Below are positions 8,123 to 17,350 of a DNA stretch of 40,406 nucleotides, piece by piece. The position numbers and the translations under genes were made by a program. Within the stretch, counting starts at the first letter, position 1. Each line of letters begins with the position of its first letter. Below the pieces are notes generated by a model. It was not told the DNA's origin, made no database searches, and saw nothing but the letters and a program-made list of their open reading frames with translations. Source of the stretch: Caldisericum exile (GTDB lineage Bacteria; Caldisericota; Caldisericia; Caldisericales; Caldisericaceae); the NCBI GenBank assembly GCA_020722505.1, contig DYKR01000001.1:1-40406 (forward strand). The letters run 5' to 3'.

Positions 8123-8954
8123 AATTTCTTTAGCACAAATAAACCCCAAATTAGGAAGTATTGAAGAAAATCTTGCTAAGCACATAGAGTTTACAAATCG
8201 TGCCATTGCTCAAGATTCAAAAGTTGTTGTTTTCCCTGAACTTAGTATTACAGGCTACTTATTGAGAGACTTATCTTTTGATGTTGCTTTTCCATACAAT
8301 TCACAATTCTTTGAACCCTTAAAAACACTTAGTAAAGAAATTGATATTATTTTAGGGTTTGTAGAAAAAGGAGAGGACAAAATCATTTACAATTCTTCAA
8401 TGTATCTTTCCAAAGGTGAAGTAAAATCCGTTTACAGAAAAATGTTTCCGCCAACTCATGGCATGTTTGAAGAATTGAGGTTTTTTGGAAGAGGAAAAGA
8501 TTTTATAAAAATAGAAACTGACTATGGAAATGCAACAGTTATCATCTGTAGAGATTTTTTCCATCCAACACTACTTTCACTTGCCTATGCAAACAATATT
8601 GATTTTGTCTTTGCAATTTCAAACATGCCTCTAAGAGGTCTCAAGGGAGACACACCACAAATTCAAACCACTGTTGAAACGGCAAGTTCTACTTACACAA
8701 ACTTCTTTAGCTTTTTTGTTGTTTATGTAAATAGGGTTGGTTTTGAAGATGGACTTGGTTTTTACGGAGGAAGTTTTATTCAAAGCCCACTTGGGAAAAA
8801 AATAGTTCAGGCGCCTTTGTTTGAAGAAACACTCGTATCGGAAACTGTAGATACTGAGGATATATACAAGAAAAGGACGGTATTTCCTTTGATAAGAGAA
8901 GAAGATTTCTCAAATCTATTGAGGAACTTAAAAAATATAGTGGAGGAAAAATAA
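8112..8954 (+). CDS. Carbon-nitrogen hydrolase (nitrilase superfamily), likely glutaminase partner of NadE
   Basis: Nitrilase Glu (FPELSITGY), Lys (YRKMFPP), Cys (VIICRDFFHP); overlaps queT by 11 nt; 1-nt gap to nadE. Confidence 0.85.
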   Translation: MKFKISLAQINPKLGSIEENLAKHIEFTNRAIAQDSKVVVFPELSITGYLLRDLSFDVAFPYNSQFFEPLKTLSKEIDIILGFVEKGEDKIIYNSSMYLSKGEVKSVYRKMFPPTHGMFEELRFFGRGKDFIKIETDYGNATVIICRDFFHPTLLSLAYANNIDFVFAISNMPLRGLKGDTPQIQTTVETASSTYTNFFSFFVVYVNRVGFEDGLGFYGGSFIQSPLGKKIVQAPLFEETLVSETVDTEDIYKKRTVFPLIREEDFSNLLRNLKNIVEEK

Positions 8955-8955
8955 T

Positions 8956-9777
8956 ATGGTTGATTTATCACTAAACTGGGATATGACTGAAAAATTTATA
9001 GAAAACTTCATTGAGGAAGAAACCAAAAGTAACGGCTTTAAACACGTAATCCTTGGAATCTCTGGGGGAATTGACTCTGCCGTTGTTGCAAAACTTGCAG
9101 TAAAAGCATTAGGAAAAGAAAATGTATTTGGATCAATTTTGCCATACAAGCTGAGTAGCAAAGAATCCTTAGAAGATGGGCTATTGGTTCAAAAAGAGCT
9201 TGGTATATACACAGAAACTATTGAAATTACGGAAATGGCTGATGCATACATTTCAAAAATAAACACAGATGACAAAGTAAGGATAGGAAATTTACTTGCA
9301 AGAATAAGGATGTCTATCATTTTTGATAAAGCAAGAGAGTTTGACGCAATAGTTCTTGGAACAAGCAACAAAAGTGAGATTATGCTTGGCTATACAACTT
9401 GGTATGGAGATATGGCATGTGGAATGTATCCAATTGGAGATTTATACAAAACACAAGTTTTTAAACTAGCAGAACATATTGGAGTCCCTAAAAAGATTAT
9501 AGATAAGAAACCCTCAGCTGATCTATGGCCAGGTCAAACCGATGAAGATGAATTAGGATGCCCTTATTCCATTATAGACCAAATTCTCTATCTGTTCCTT
9601 GAAGAAAGAATGACGGCAGAAGAGATAGTTTCTTATGGGTTTGAAAAAGATAAAGTTACAAAACTTTTAAAAAGACTCTTCAGCACCCAATTCAAAAGAA
9701 CTTTTCCACCTGTTTGTAAGATCTCTCAAAGAACATTTGGTCACGATTTTCTTTATCCTCACGACTTATTTAAATAA
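8956..9777 (+). CDS. nadE: NAD+ synthase
   Basis: LGISGGIDSAVVAKLAVKALG P-loop, GTSNKSEIMLGYTTWYGD, KKPSADLWPGQTDEDELG. Confidence 0.95.
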   Translation: MVDLSLNWDMTEKFIENFIEEETKSNGFKHVILGISGGIDSAVVAKLAVKALGKENVFGSILPYKLSSKESLEDGLLVQKELGIYTETIEITEMADAYISKINTDDKVRIGNLLARIRMSIIFDKAREFDAIVLGTSNKSEIMLGYTTWYGDMACGMYPIGDLYKTQVFKLAEHIGVPKKIIDKKPSADLWPGQTDEDELGCPYSIIDQILYLFLEERMTAEEIVSYGFEKDKVTKLLKRLFSTQFKRTFPPVCKISQRTFGHDFLYPHDLFK

Positions 9778-9780
9778 AAA

Positions 9781-9802
9781 GTGCTCGACATATGTCGAGC
9801 AC
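9781..9802 (-). terminator. Perfect 22-bp palindrome; rho-independent terminator for the minus-strand operon
   Basis: GTGCTCGACATATGTCGAGCAC; on the minus strand directly followed by TTTTTATTT. Confidence 0.85.
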
Positions 9803-9828
9803 AATCGAAAAACAAGGAGGATAAAACA

Positions 9829-10200
9829 CTAAATAATTTTTGAGAGTTCCTCAATACCTTTTTTAATTGTAAGCATCACCATTCCAAGTTTTGCCTCTTT
9901 ATTTGTGACAACCATAAGTGCAGCAAGATTTTTAATTCCTGTTGTAATCACATAACCAAACTCACCTTTCACATACGCCTGTTCAAGAGTTCCCTTTCGA
10001 AGTTCTTCCAATGCTCTTTCTCCTAACGCTAAAATGGCAGCAGACATTGCAGCAACTCTGTCTTCCTCAGCATCAGGAGGAAGTAAGCTTGCAATTGGAA
10101 GCCCATCTAAGCTTACAACTGCAAGAGCCTCAAGATCCGGGTTGTCGTTCTTTAACTGCTTCAAAATTTCCCCAATTTGAGAGGGTTTCCCTTCAATCAT
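9829..10200 (-). CDS. Roadblock/LC7 domain protein
   Basis: ILKQLKNDNPDLEALAVVSLDGLPIASLLP...VAAMSAAILALGERALEEL; AGGAGGT SD. Confidence 0.85.
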   Translation of the reverse strand: MIEGKPSQIGEILKQLKNDNPDLEALAVVSLDGLPIASLLPPDAEEDRVAAMSAAILALGERALEELRKGTLEQAYVKGEFGYVITTGIKNLAALMVVTNKEAKLGMVMLTIKKGIEELSKII

Positions 10201-10233
10201 CTTTTACCTCCTAAAAGTTCATTTAAATACATT

Positions 10234-10710
10234 CTATACATAAACAATTTCTCCCCAAATATTCTCTTTTTCAACATAAAGAATACCTAAACTTGGTGTT
10301 TGGATTGCAAGAGAACCAGGGTTAAAGAATAAAACACCATCAATATATTTTGACATCGGTTGATGGGTATGCCCAAAAATATAAGCATCAAAATTCCTGT
10401 TAAAAACATTTTTTACTCTTTCTTCAATACCATGTGGACCACCGCTTCCGTGAGTTAAAGCGAGAGAAACATTCTCAATGTTAAGAGTCATTTTATCCCT
10501 CAGATGGCTTTTTACAAAAGGGGCGTCCATATTTCCATGTACTGCATACACAATTTTCTTAAAAGAATTCAAATACTCAACAACATCAAAAGAAGTAAAA
10601 TCTCCCAAGGCAAATACTGCATCTACATCTTTCATATACAAAGACAAGTCGGGCAAGTCTGAAATTCTATCTGGATAGTGTATATCAGAAACAACCAAAA
10701 TCTTTATCAT
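10234..10710 (-). CDS. YfcE/MJ0936-type metallophosphoesterase
   Basis: VVSDIHYPD, ALGDFTS, VHGNMD, LTHGSGG, FGHTHQP, FFNPGS motifs. Confidence 0.9.
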   Translation of the reverse strand: MIKILVVSDIHYPDRISDLPDLSLYMKDVDAVFALGDFTSFDVVEYLNSFKKIVYAVHGNMDAPFVKSHLRDKMTLNIENVSLALTHGSGGPHGIEERVKNVFNRNFDAYIFGHTHQPMSKYIDGVLFFNPGSLAIQTPSLGILYVEKENIWGEIVYV

Positions 10711-10712
10711 CT

Positions 10713-12599
10713 TTAAACCGGTTCACCATACTCTTCTGCTTCTTTTACAAGACCCAATCTTGTAAGATGCATTTTTGTTGGTATGCCTTCTTTTGACCAA
10801 CCTCTTGCCATGTAGTACTCATTAAGCATCTTTTGTAGTTCCTCTTCAGTAACATAATGTCCCTTGCTAACACCATTTGAAATTGGCTCATGTGTAACTC
10901 TATAAGGAAGATAATCATCTTTTCTTCCGAAACCTTCTCTTACGTTGAATAGTTTCTGAAGGTTGTAGATTCTTTCTCCAGTTAAAAGGAGTAAATCAGC
11001 ACCAAGTCTTACTCCAGTTACTGCTTCAACCCCATCTTGTATTTCTTTTTCAAGCCAGAAAAGACTTCTCGAGAATTTACACATTCCAAGAGTATCATAA
11101 ACAGTCATAAAATCTTCCCCAGTTTTTACTTCATAACCTTTCCACTCAGTTGAAAACCTATCGATATTTGAAAGTTTCCAGAATTTACCAGTAAGTTCTG
11201 GAGCATAAATTCCACCAGTCAAATGGCATGCACCTCTTACAGACACTGCAATAGCAAGCGCCATCCCTTTTAAACCTCGCACATCGTAGGCAGGAGGTTC
11301 TAACCCTTTCACTTCAAGGGCAAATAATTCCGAATTGTTGCCTAACTTAGCACTTGCCTCTTTTACGCCATTAAAGAGAAGTTCTCCAAGTTTACCTTCT
11401 CTTTTTGCAAGCTTTTCCATAGCTAAGACCGCGGCATCTCCATTTCCAAAACGTAGATCAAGACCATCAGTATCTTGTTTGGTAAGCAGTCCTTTTTCAT
11501 ATGCTTCCATTGCCCATGCAAGTGTTACACCTGCTGAAATTCCATCGAGTCCTGCTCTATCACAAATCTCGTTCAGTTTTGCTGTAACCTCAATATCCTC
11601 TATGCCAAGATTTCCACCAAGTGAGTATAGAAGTTCATACTCTACACCTTCGACTTCAAAAGGAGCATATTTCCCTTCTTTAAAAGCTATATGTCTTCCA
11701 CACGGTTTATTACAATTTGGGCAAGGATGCAATTTCTTGGTATAGATTGGTGACCAATAATAAGGATCAAGGTGTGATTTTCCATCTGGATGGACATTGA
11801 AACTATCCTCAAAATAACTCTGCTGCCAATTTTTTACGGGAAATACCCCAATTTCTTTGTTGACCCATTCATAAAACTCACCAGAGCCATAGGCCATATC
11901 CAATTTTGCAACTTCACTACCAATGATTTTGCCATTCCATTCTTTGATTGCTTCTTTGAGTTTTTCTCTATCGAATACCGGAATTTCGTGAGTCCCTTTT
12001 ACAGCAATTGCCTTCAATAATTTACTACCCATGACAGCTCCACCACCTGCACGAGCTGACTGCCTTTCTTCAAAATCAACGCCAGCAATCTTTGAAAGCT
12101 TCTCTCCAGCATAACCTATCGCACATGTTCTAACATCACCTAACTCATTCTTAAGGATTTCCTGTGTTTCAATTGCATCTTTTCCCCAAAGATTTGAAGC
12201 ATCTCTTATCTCAACACTATCATCGTTAATGTATAAATAGACAGGTTTTACGCTTCTTCCTAAAATAACCAGAGCATCAAAACCGGCATTCTTCAACGCT
12301 ACACCAAGGTATGCCCCAGAGACACTCCTTCCAAAAGCCCCTGTAAGCGGTGACTTAAATGTTAGTGTTGTTTTTGAGGCAGTTGGAAGTCCACTGCCAA
12401 CAAGTAAACCAGGTGCAATCACAAGTGCATTTTGCTCAGAAAGTGGATCGACCCCAGGCTTTAAATAATCAAACAGCAACTTCGTTGCAAGACCAAGTCC
12501 ACCCAAGTAATCCATTTGGGTCTTTTCATCCAAAGGTTGCACTTTAACTGTGCTGTCCGTAAGATTAACTTCTAAAATTTTCCCAAAGAAACCTTCCAT
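10713..12599 (-). CDS. Aldehyde:ferredoxin oxidoreductase (tungsten/AOR family)
   Basis: MEGFFGKILEVNLTDSTVKVQPL...YLGGLGLATKLLFD; CPNCNKPCGR Fe-S ligands; DTLGMCKFSR. Confidence 0.95.
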   Translation of the reverse strand: MEGFFGKILEVNLTDSTVKVQPLDEKTQMDYLGGLGLATKLLFDYLKPGVDPLSEQNALVIAPGLLVGSGLPTASKTTLTFKSPLTGAFGRSVSGAYLGVALKNAGFDALVILGRSVKPVYLYINDDSVEIRDASNLWGKDAIETQEILKNELGDVRTCAIGYAGEKLSKIAGVDFEERQSARAGGGAVMGSKLLKAIAVKGTHEIPVFDREKLKEAIKEWNGKIIGSEVAKLDMAYGSGEFYEWVNKEIGVFPVKNWQQSYFEDSFNVHPDGKSHLDPYYWSPIYTKKLHPCPNCNKPCGRHIAFKEGKYAPFEVEGVEYELLYSLGGNLGIEDIEVTAKLNEICDRAGLDGISAGVTLAWAMEAYEKGLLTKQDTDGLDLRFGNGDAAVLAMEKLAKREGKLGELLFNGVKEASAKLGNNSELFALEVKGLEPPAYDVRGLKGMALAIAVSVRGACHLTGGIYAPELTGKFWKLSNIDRFSTEWKGYEVKTGEDFMTVYDTLGMCKFSRSLFWLEKEIQDGVEAVTGVRLGADLLLLTGERIYNLQKLFNVREGFGRKDDYLPYRVTHEPISNGVSKGHYVTEEELQKMLNEYYMARGWSKEGIPTKMHLTRLGLVKEAEEYGEPV

Positions 12600-12613
12600 C
12601 CTTTACCTCCTTT

Positions 12614-13615
12614 TTAGAATGTTTCTTTTTCTAAGAATTGCTTTAATAATACTGCAATATTTTTAATGTCGTTTTTATCGATTACCTCACCTTGTGTATG
12701 CACATATCTTGTAGGAACTGATACAGCAGCTGTCTTTACTCCATCTTTTGTAATTTGCATTGCAAAAGCATCGGTAGTGCCGCCTGTAATAACTTCAAGT
12801 TGATAGAGAATCGACTCCTTTTTTGCCATTTTTATGAGCCTTTCTCTAAGATCTATATTTGTTATCATACCTCCGTCCATTACCTTAATAGCAGGACCTT
12901 TGCCTAACTCAATTGCATTAATTTTTGGTTCAGTGTAATCTCCTGCAGTTGTTACATCTACAGCAATGCCGTATTCCGGAGTAATCTCGAAGGTAGATGT
13001 CCTTGCACCCTTTACACCAACCTCTTCCTGCACTGTAAATACAAGGAACGTATCAAATTTAAGGTTTTTCTTTTTTAGATTCTTTGCAACTTCAACTAAA
13101 ATCGCACAGCCAACTCTATCATCTAAAGATGGGGCGATAATCCTATCAAACGACTCTGAAAAAATAGGATAAAATACACCAAAAGAGCCAATGTTAACTT
13201 TTTCCAAGGCTTCTTTTTTAGATTTAGCTCCAATATCTATGAAAAATTTTTCTATTTTAAATTCTTTTGGTTCCCATAGGGCATCTCTATCTTCATAAAA
13301 GACAGTGCCTTCTATTCCATTTTCAAAAAGGATTCTTGAGCCAAGTAAAAAACTTGTTCTCAAACCTCCAATCTGAGAAAAATGTAATAAGCCGTTTTTA
13401 TCGATATCTGTAACAATAATTCCAATACTGTCAAGATGAGCTGCAAGCATAATTTTAGGGCCGCCTGCCTTAAAATGTAAAACGAGGTTCCCAAATTTAT
13501 CTTCGTCCGTTTCACAATCAATATTTTTAACTAAATCCTTGATAACTTTTTTTACTTCAAATTCTTTTGAAGAAGGACCAAAAGCCTTAACAAGCTTCTC
13601 TAAAGTATCAATCAT
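12614..13615 (-). CDS. M42 family (TET-type) aminopeptidase/endoglucanase, copy 1
   Basis: AAHLDSIG, SLDDRVGCA, VQEEVGVKGA, AVDVT, RYVHT; ATG 13615 with GGAGG SD (track uses upstream TTG). Confidence 0.9.
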   Translation of the reverse strand: MIDTLEKLVKAFGPSSKEFEVKKVIKDLVKNIDCETDEDKFGNLVLHFKAGGPKIMLAAHLDSIGIIVTDIDKNGLLHFSQIGGLRTSFLLGSRILFENGIEGTVFYEDRDALWEPKEFKIEKFFIDIGAKSKKEALEKVNIGSFGVFYPIFSESFDRIIAPSLDDRVGCAILVEVAKNLKKKNLKFDTFLVFTVQEEVGVKGARTSTFEITPEYGIAVDVTTAGDYTEPKINAIELGKGPAIKVMDGGMITNIDLRERLIKMAKKESILYQLEVITGGTTDAFAMQITKDGVKTAAVSVPTRYVHTQGEVIDKNDIKNIAVLLKQFLEKETF

Positions 13616-14642
13616 GCTTGCCTCCAAAATAATTCTTTATAAACTCAATAATGAGTTTTTTTGTTGCATTATAATCTTCAATATCAAATACAGAAACTGG
13701 ACTATGGATATACCTTACAGGAACAGCAACAACGAGAACTCTAACTCCACCTTTTGTTAATTGTATTCTTGAAGAATCCGTCCCGCCTGCAACTACCTGC
13801 TTAAATTGGTATGGAATTTTAAGCTTCTCCGCCAAATGAACAAGTTTGTTTCTTAGATCATGGTCAGTGATAACAGATCCATCTTTGATGGTTATTACAG
13901 GACCATTTCCCAAAGAGGAACACTTTTCAGAATCTCTTACATCAGGAAAATCAGCAGAAATAGTCCCTTCTATTGTTATTGAAATATCTCCCATATATTT
14001 AAAAGCTCCAACAGTAGCACCTCTTAAACCCACCTCTTCTTGAGAGGAAAACATTGCAATAATTGGGACCTTTAAATCTTCTTTAAGAATGTCAGTGATA
14101 ATTGCACAGCCAAGTCTATCATCAAAGGCTTTACCTGAATATCTTCTACTACTAAGTTGCTCAAATTCGGTATCAAACATTATTGGATCACCAACATTAA
14201 TAAGTTTAGAGGCTTCTTCTTTTGACTTTGCACCAATGTCTATAACTAATCTATCGTAAGTTTCAGAGGAATTCCTTTCCAATTCTTTTTGTAGATGAAT
14301 TGGTTTAGTAGAAATAACACCTTCTACTCGATTCTTTCCTATTAAAACCCTTTTTCCTGGAAGTAATCTATCGTCAATGCCTCCAACTTTAAGGAACTTG
14401 ATATACCCTTTTTCAGTAATACCTTTTACAAGAAGACCAACTTCATCCATATGAGCGTTCAACATTATTTTTTCTTTTGGTAGATCAAGGTTTTTCAAGG
14501 CAATAAGATTCTTGAGGTTATCAACTTCTAAATGGTCTACAAAACCAGATATTTCTTTTTTAATGATATCAATAACCTCATCCTCAGAGCCAGAAACCCC
14601 AAAAGCATTGCTCAATTTTTTAATAAGCTCAATACTCTCCAT
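13608..14642 (-). CDS. M42 family (TET-type) aminopeptidase/endoglucanase, copy 2
   Basis: NAHMDEVG, AFDDRLGCA, SSQEEVGLRGATV, RYIHSP. Confidence 0.9.
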   Translation of the reverse strand: MESIELIKKLSNAFGVSGSEDEVIDIIKKEISGFVDHLEVDNLKNLIALKNLDLPKEKIMLNAHMDEVGLLVKGITEKGYIKFLKVGGIDDRLLPGKRVLIGKNRVEGVISTKPIHLQKELERNSSETYDRLVIDIGAKSKEEASKLINVGDPIMFDTEFEQLSSRRYSGKAFDDRLGCAIITDILKEDLKVPIIAMFSSQEEVGLRGATVGAFKYMGDISITIEGTISADFPDVRDSEKCSSLGNGPVITIKDGSVITDHDLRNKLVHLAEKLKIPYQFKQVVAGGTDSSRIQLTKGGVRVLVVAVPVRYIHSPVSVFDIEDYNATKKLIIEFIKNYFGGKHD

Positions 14643-15666
14643 TTAGGTCTCCTGGCTTTTTGTAATTCTCAATAAAAATTTTAATGAGGTTAACAGTTCT
14701 GTTAAAATCTGCTAAATCAAACATTTCGTTAGGGGTATGCATGTATCTAACTGGAATACTAACAAGAGCAACAGGAATTCCTGATCTTACGAGTTCTATT
14801 TTATCGGCATCCGTATGTGACAATATACCTACTTCACGGTTAAAAGGAATCCCATATTTTGTTGCAGTCTCTATGAGTTCATTAACAACATCTCTATTAC
14901 CCGATACACCTACATAAATAGCAGGACCACTTCCAAGCTCAAATCCATCATCATTACTTACTTCATTCTGTGTTGCAAAGGTTACATCAAAAACAATTGC
15001 TAAATCAGGCAAGATTGAAAAAGTTGAAGTAATGGCTCCTAAAGATGTAAATTCCTCTTGAGAGGCAAATACACCATAGATATTAACGTCATGCATAATC
15101 TTTTTTAATCTTTGTAGAATTTCAATTATGGCATAAACTCCAAGACGGTTATCCAAAGATTTATTTACACAATAGTTGCCAATTTTCTTAAAATCAGCCT
15201 TGAATGTAACGTAATCACCAACAGAAATAATCTTTCTTAGTTCTTCAAAACCTAAACCACAATCAATGTAAAGGTTATCGAAGTTATAGGGCCTGTTCTC
15301 TTCTCCTTTTTTAACAAGGTGGTAGGGTTTTATGCCAATTACACCTGTAATAGGTTCTTTTCCGTGAACAACTACCTTTGAGCCAGGTAAAATTTTAGGA
15401 TCAATAGAATTAGAATAAAATTTTAACAATCCTTCTTTTAATATATCTGTAACAACCATAAACACTTCATCAACATGTGCTTCAAGCATTAAGGAAAACT
15501 TACCTGAACCCTTTTTATAGCAGATTAAAGAGTTACTCTTTTCATGAACAAAAATATCATCTACATAGTCTTTTAATTCTTTAGTAATTACATCAAAAAG
15601 AGTGTTTTCCATTCCGCTTGGTGCATAAACACTTGAAAGTGTTTTTATTAAAGAATTCTCATCCAT
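14629..15666 (-). CDS. M42 family (TET-type) aminopeptidase/endoglucanase, copy 3
   Basis: EAHVDEVF, SLDNRLGVYA, ASQEEFTSLGA, VFDVT, RYMHTP. Confidence 0.88.
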   Translation of the reverse strand: MDENSLIKTLSSVYAPSGMENTLFDVITKELKDYVDDIFVHEKSNSLICYKKGSGKFSLMLEAHVDEVFMVVTDILKEGLLKFYSNSIDPKILPGSKVVVHGKEPITGVIGIKPYHLVKKGEENRPYNFDNLYIDCGLGFEELRKIISVGDYVTFKADFKKIGNYCVNKSLDNRLGVYAIIEILQRLKKIMHDVNIYGVFASQEEFTSLGAITSTFSILPDLAIVFDVTFATQNEVSNDDGFELGSGPAIYVGVSGNRDVVNELIETATKYGIPFNREVGILSHTDADKIELVRSGIPVALVSIPVRYMHTPNEMFDLADFNRTVNLIKIFIENYKKPGDLNGEY

Positions 15667-15669
15667 ACG

Positions 15670-16071
15670 TCACCCGAAGAAAAGTTTTAATTCCCTTTGT
15701 GCATCTTCAACACTTGAAGAAGCATGCACTACATTTTCTGTAAGATACGGAGAGAAATCCCCCCTTATACTTCCTGGAAGTCTTTTTGCAGGGTCTGTTG
15801 CACCTATGATAATCCTACAATTCATAATTGCTTCTTCGCCAACTATTTTCATAACAACCACAGGGCCAGATATCGTATAGTTTATGAGTTTTTCAAAGTA
15901 ATCACGACCTTTGTGGAGCTCGTAGAGTTCTTCTGCCTGTTCTCTTGAGAGTTGAACCATTCTCAACTCTGCAATTGCCATTAGCTTTCTTTCGAAGCGA
16001 GAAATGATCTCTCCAATGAGACCTCTTTTAACACCATCTGGTTTTATCATTACAAATGTTTCTTCTATCAT
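15670..16071 (-). CDS. ndk: Nucleoside diphosphate kinase
   Basis: ETFVMIKPDGVKRGLIGEIISRFE...RGDFSPYLTENVVHASSS (active-site His in VVHAS). Confidence 0.95.
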   Translation of the reverse strand: MIEETFVMIKPDGVKRGLIGEIISRFERKLMAIAELRMVQLSREQAEELYELHKGRDYFEKLINYTISGPVVVMKIVGEEAIMNCRIIIGATDPAKRLPGSIRGDFSPYLTENVVHASSSVEDAQRELKLFFG

Positions 16072-16559
16072 ATTTCCTCTAACTTATCAAGGTAAATTTC
16101 TTTATCTTCTGGGTTATAGCCAATCAATTCAGCATATCTTCCCAATTCAATAATGCTTTTGAGGGTTTCTTCGGCTTCTTCATCAGTCATTTCCTCTTGA
16201 AGCATCTCAAGTAGATCATCCTTATAGATTGAATTATCGGTTGCTTTAACTAATAAATTGATGATCTTTTTAAAAATAGGTAATTTTTTGATTGACTCCT
16301 TAAAAAGGATTTTTCTCTTATTTTCATCTCCAAAAACAATCTCCTTACCTAAACTAGTGATCGATACATCTCCTTCTTTTACTTCAACATAGCCTAACTC
16401 CTGAGCCAATCTAAGAAGAGATATAAGTTCATCTGCTTCAATTTCAATATCATCGGGAATCATGTAAATATCCACTTTCCCTTCAGCATCTTCCAAATAA
16501 GCAAGCAAACCTAACAATTTACCTATTTCCACATAAGGTAACGGCGATATGTCATCCAT
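16068..16559 (-). CDS. AAA-associated domain protein, detached C-terminal domain of NitT/TauT-type ABC ATPase
   Basis: PLPYVEIGKLLGLLAYLEDAEGKVDIYMIPDDIEIEADELISLLRLAQELGYVEV; 1-nt overlap with the ATPase gene. Confidence 0.75.
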   Translation of the reverse strand: MDDISPLPYVEIGKLLGLLAYLEDAEGKVDIYMIPDDIEIEADELISLLRLAQELGYVEVKEGDVSITSLGKEIVFGDENKRKILFKESIKKLPIFKKIINLLVKATDNSIYKDDLLEMLQEEMTDEEAEETLKSIIELGRYAELIGYNPEDKEIYLDKLEEI

Positions 16560-17350
16560 TATTTACCCATTAAGGGATTCACCTCCTTACTCAAACTTGA
16601 ACCAAGAATCATCGAATATATTTTATCATAAATTGCATAAAACTCCTTACTCTCCCTATCTCTGGGACGTGGTAGATCAATTCTCTCATCTCCGATTATT
16701 TTGCCAGGGTGTGCAGAAAGTATTATAATTCTATCAGACATATAAACTGCCTCTTCTATGTTATGAGTAACAAGTAAGATGGATTTTAAAGAGAGTTTTC
16801 CAGATTCCCAAAGTTTAAGAATCTCAGACCTAAGGTTCTCTGCGGTTAAAGCATCAAGAGCAGAAAATGGCTCATCCATAAGTAGTAATTTTGGCTCCAT
16901 TATAAGTGCTCTTGCTATACCTACTCGCTGTTTCATTCCTCCTGAAAGTTCCCTAGGATACGCTTCTTCGAAACCTTCCAAACCGACCATATCTATGTAT
17001 TTGAAAGCTTTTTTTAGTCTTTCCTTTAAGGATACACCCTTTGCCTCAAGCCCAAGAGTGATATTTTCAGTGACATCAAGCCACGGCAAAAGGCCAAAAG
17101 ATTGAAACACCATACTTGTATAAGGGTTAATATCATTGATTTCTGAATCCCTAAATAATACACTTCCAGAAGAAGGCTTTAAAAGTCCTGCTATAATCCT
17201 CAAAAGTGTGCTTTTACCACATCCAGAAGGACCAACAAGACTTACAAATTCACCTTCATTAACGTCGAAATTAATATCTTCTAGCACAACAACTTCTTTA
17301 TTTTTTAAAGGAAATGTTTGATACACATTTTTTACGCTCAAAAGTGCCAT
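16559..17350 (-). CDS. ABC transporter ATPase, NitT/TauT (nitrate/sulfonate/anion) type
   Basis: Walker A GPSGCGKST, signature LSGGMKQRVGIARAL, Walker B LLLMDEPFSALD. Confidence 0.92.
   Translation of the reverse strand: MALLSVKNVYQTFPLKNKEVVVLEDINFDVNEGEFVSLVGPSGCGKSTLLRIIAGLLKPSSGSVLFRDSEINDINPYTSMVFQSFGLLPWLDVTENITLGLEAKGVSLKERLKKAFKYIDMVGLEGFEEAYPRELSGGMKQRVGIARALIMEPKLLLMDEPFSALDALTAENLRSEILKLWESGKLSLKSILLVTHNIEEAVYMSDRIIILSAHPGKIIGDERIDLPRPRDRESKEFYAIYDKIYSMILGSSLSKEVNPLMGK

Noticed and set aside
9814-9820. AAGGAGG on the plus strand after the palindrome
   Set aside because: Perfect SD-like string but no start codon or ORF follows; probably chance.
11335-11745. 136-aa ORF antisense to the AOR gene
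   Set aside because: Low-complexity Ser/Pro-rich translation typical of antisense frames; AOR on the other strand is unambiguous.
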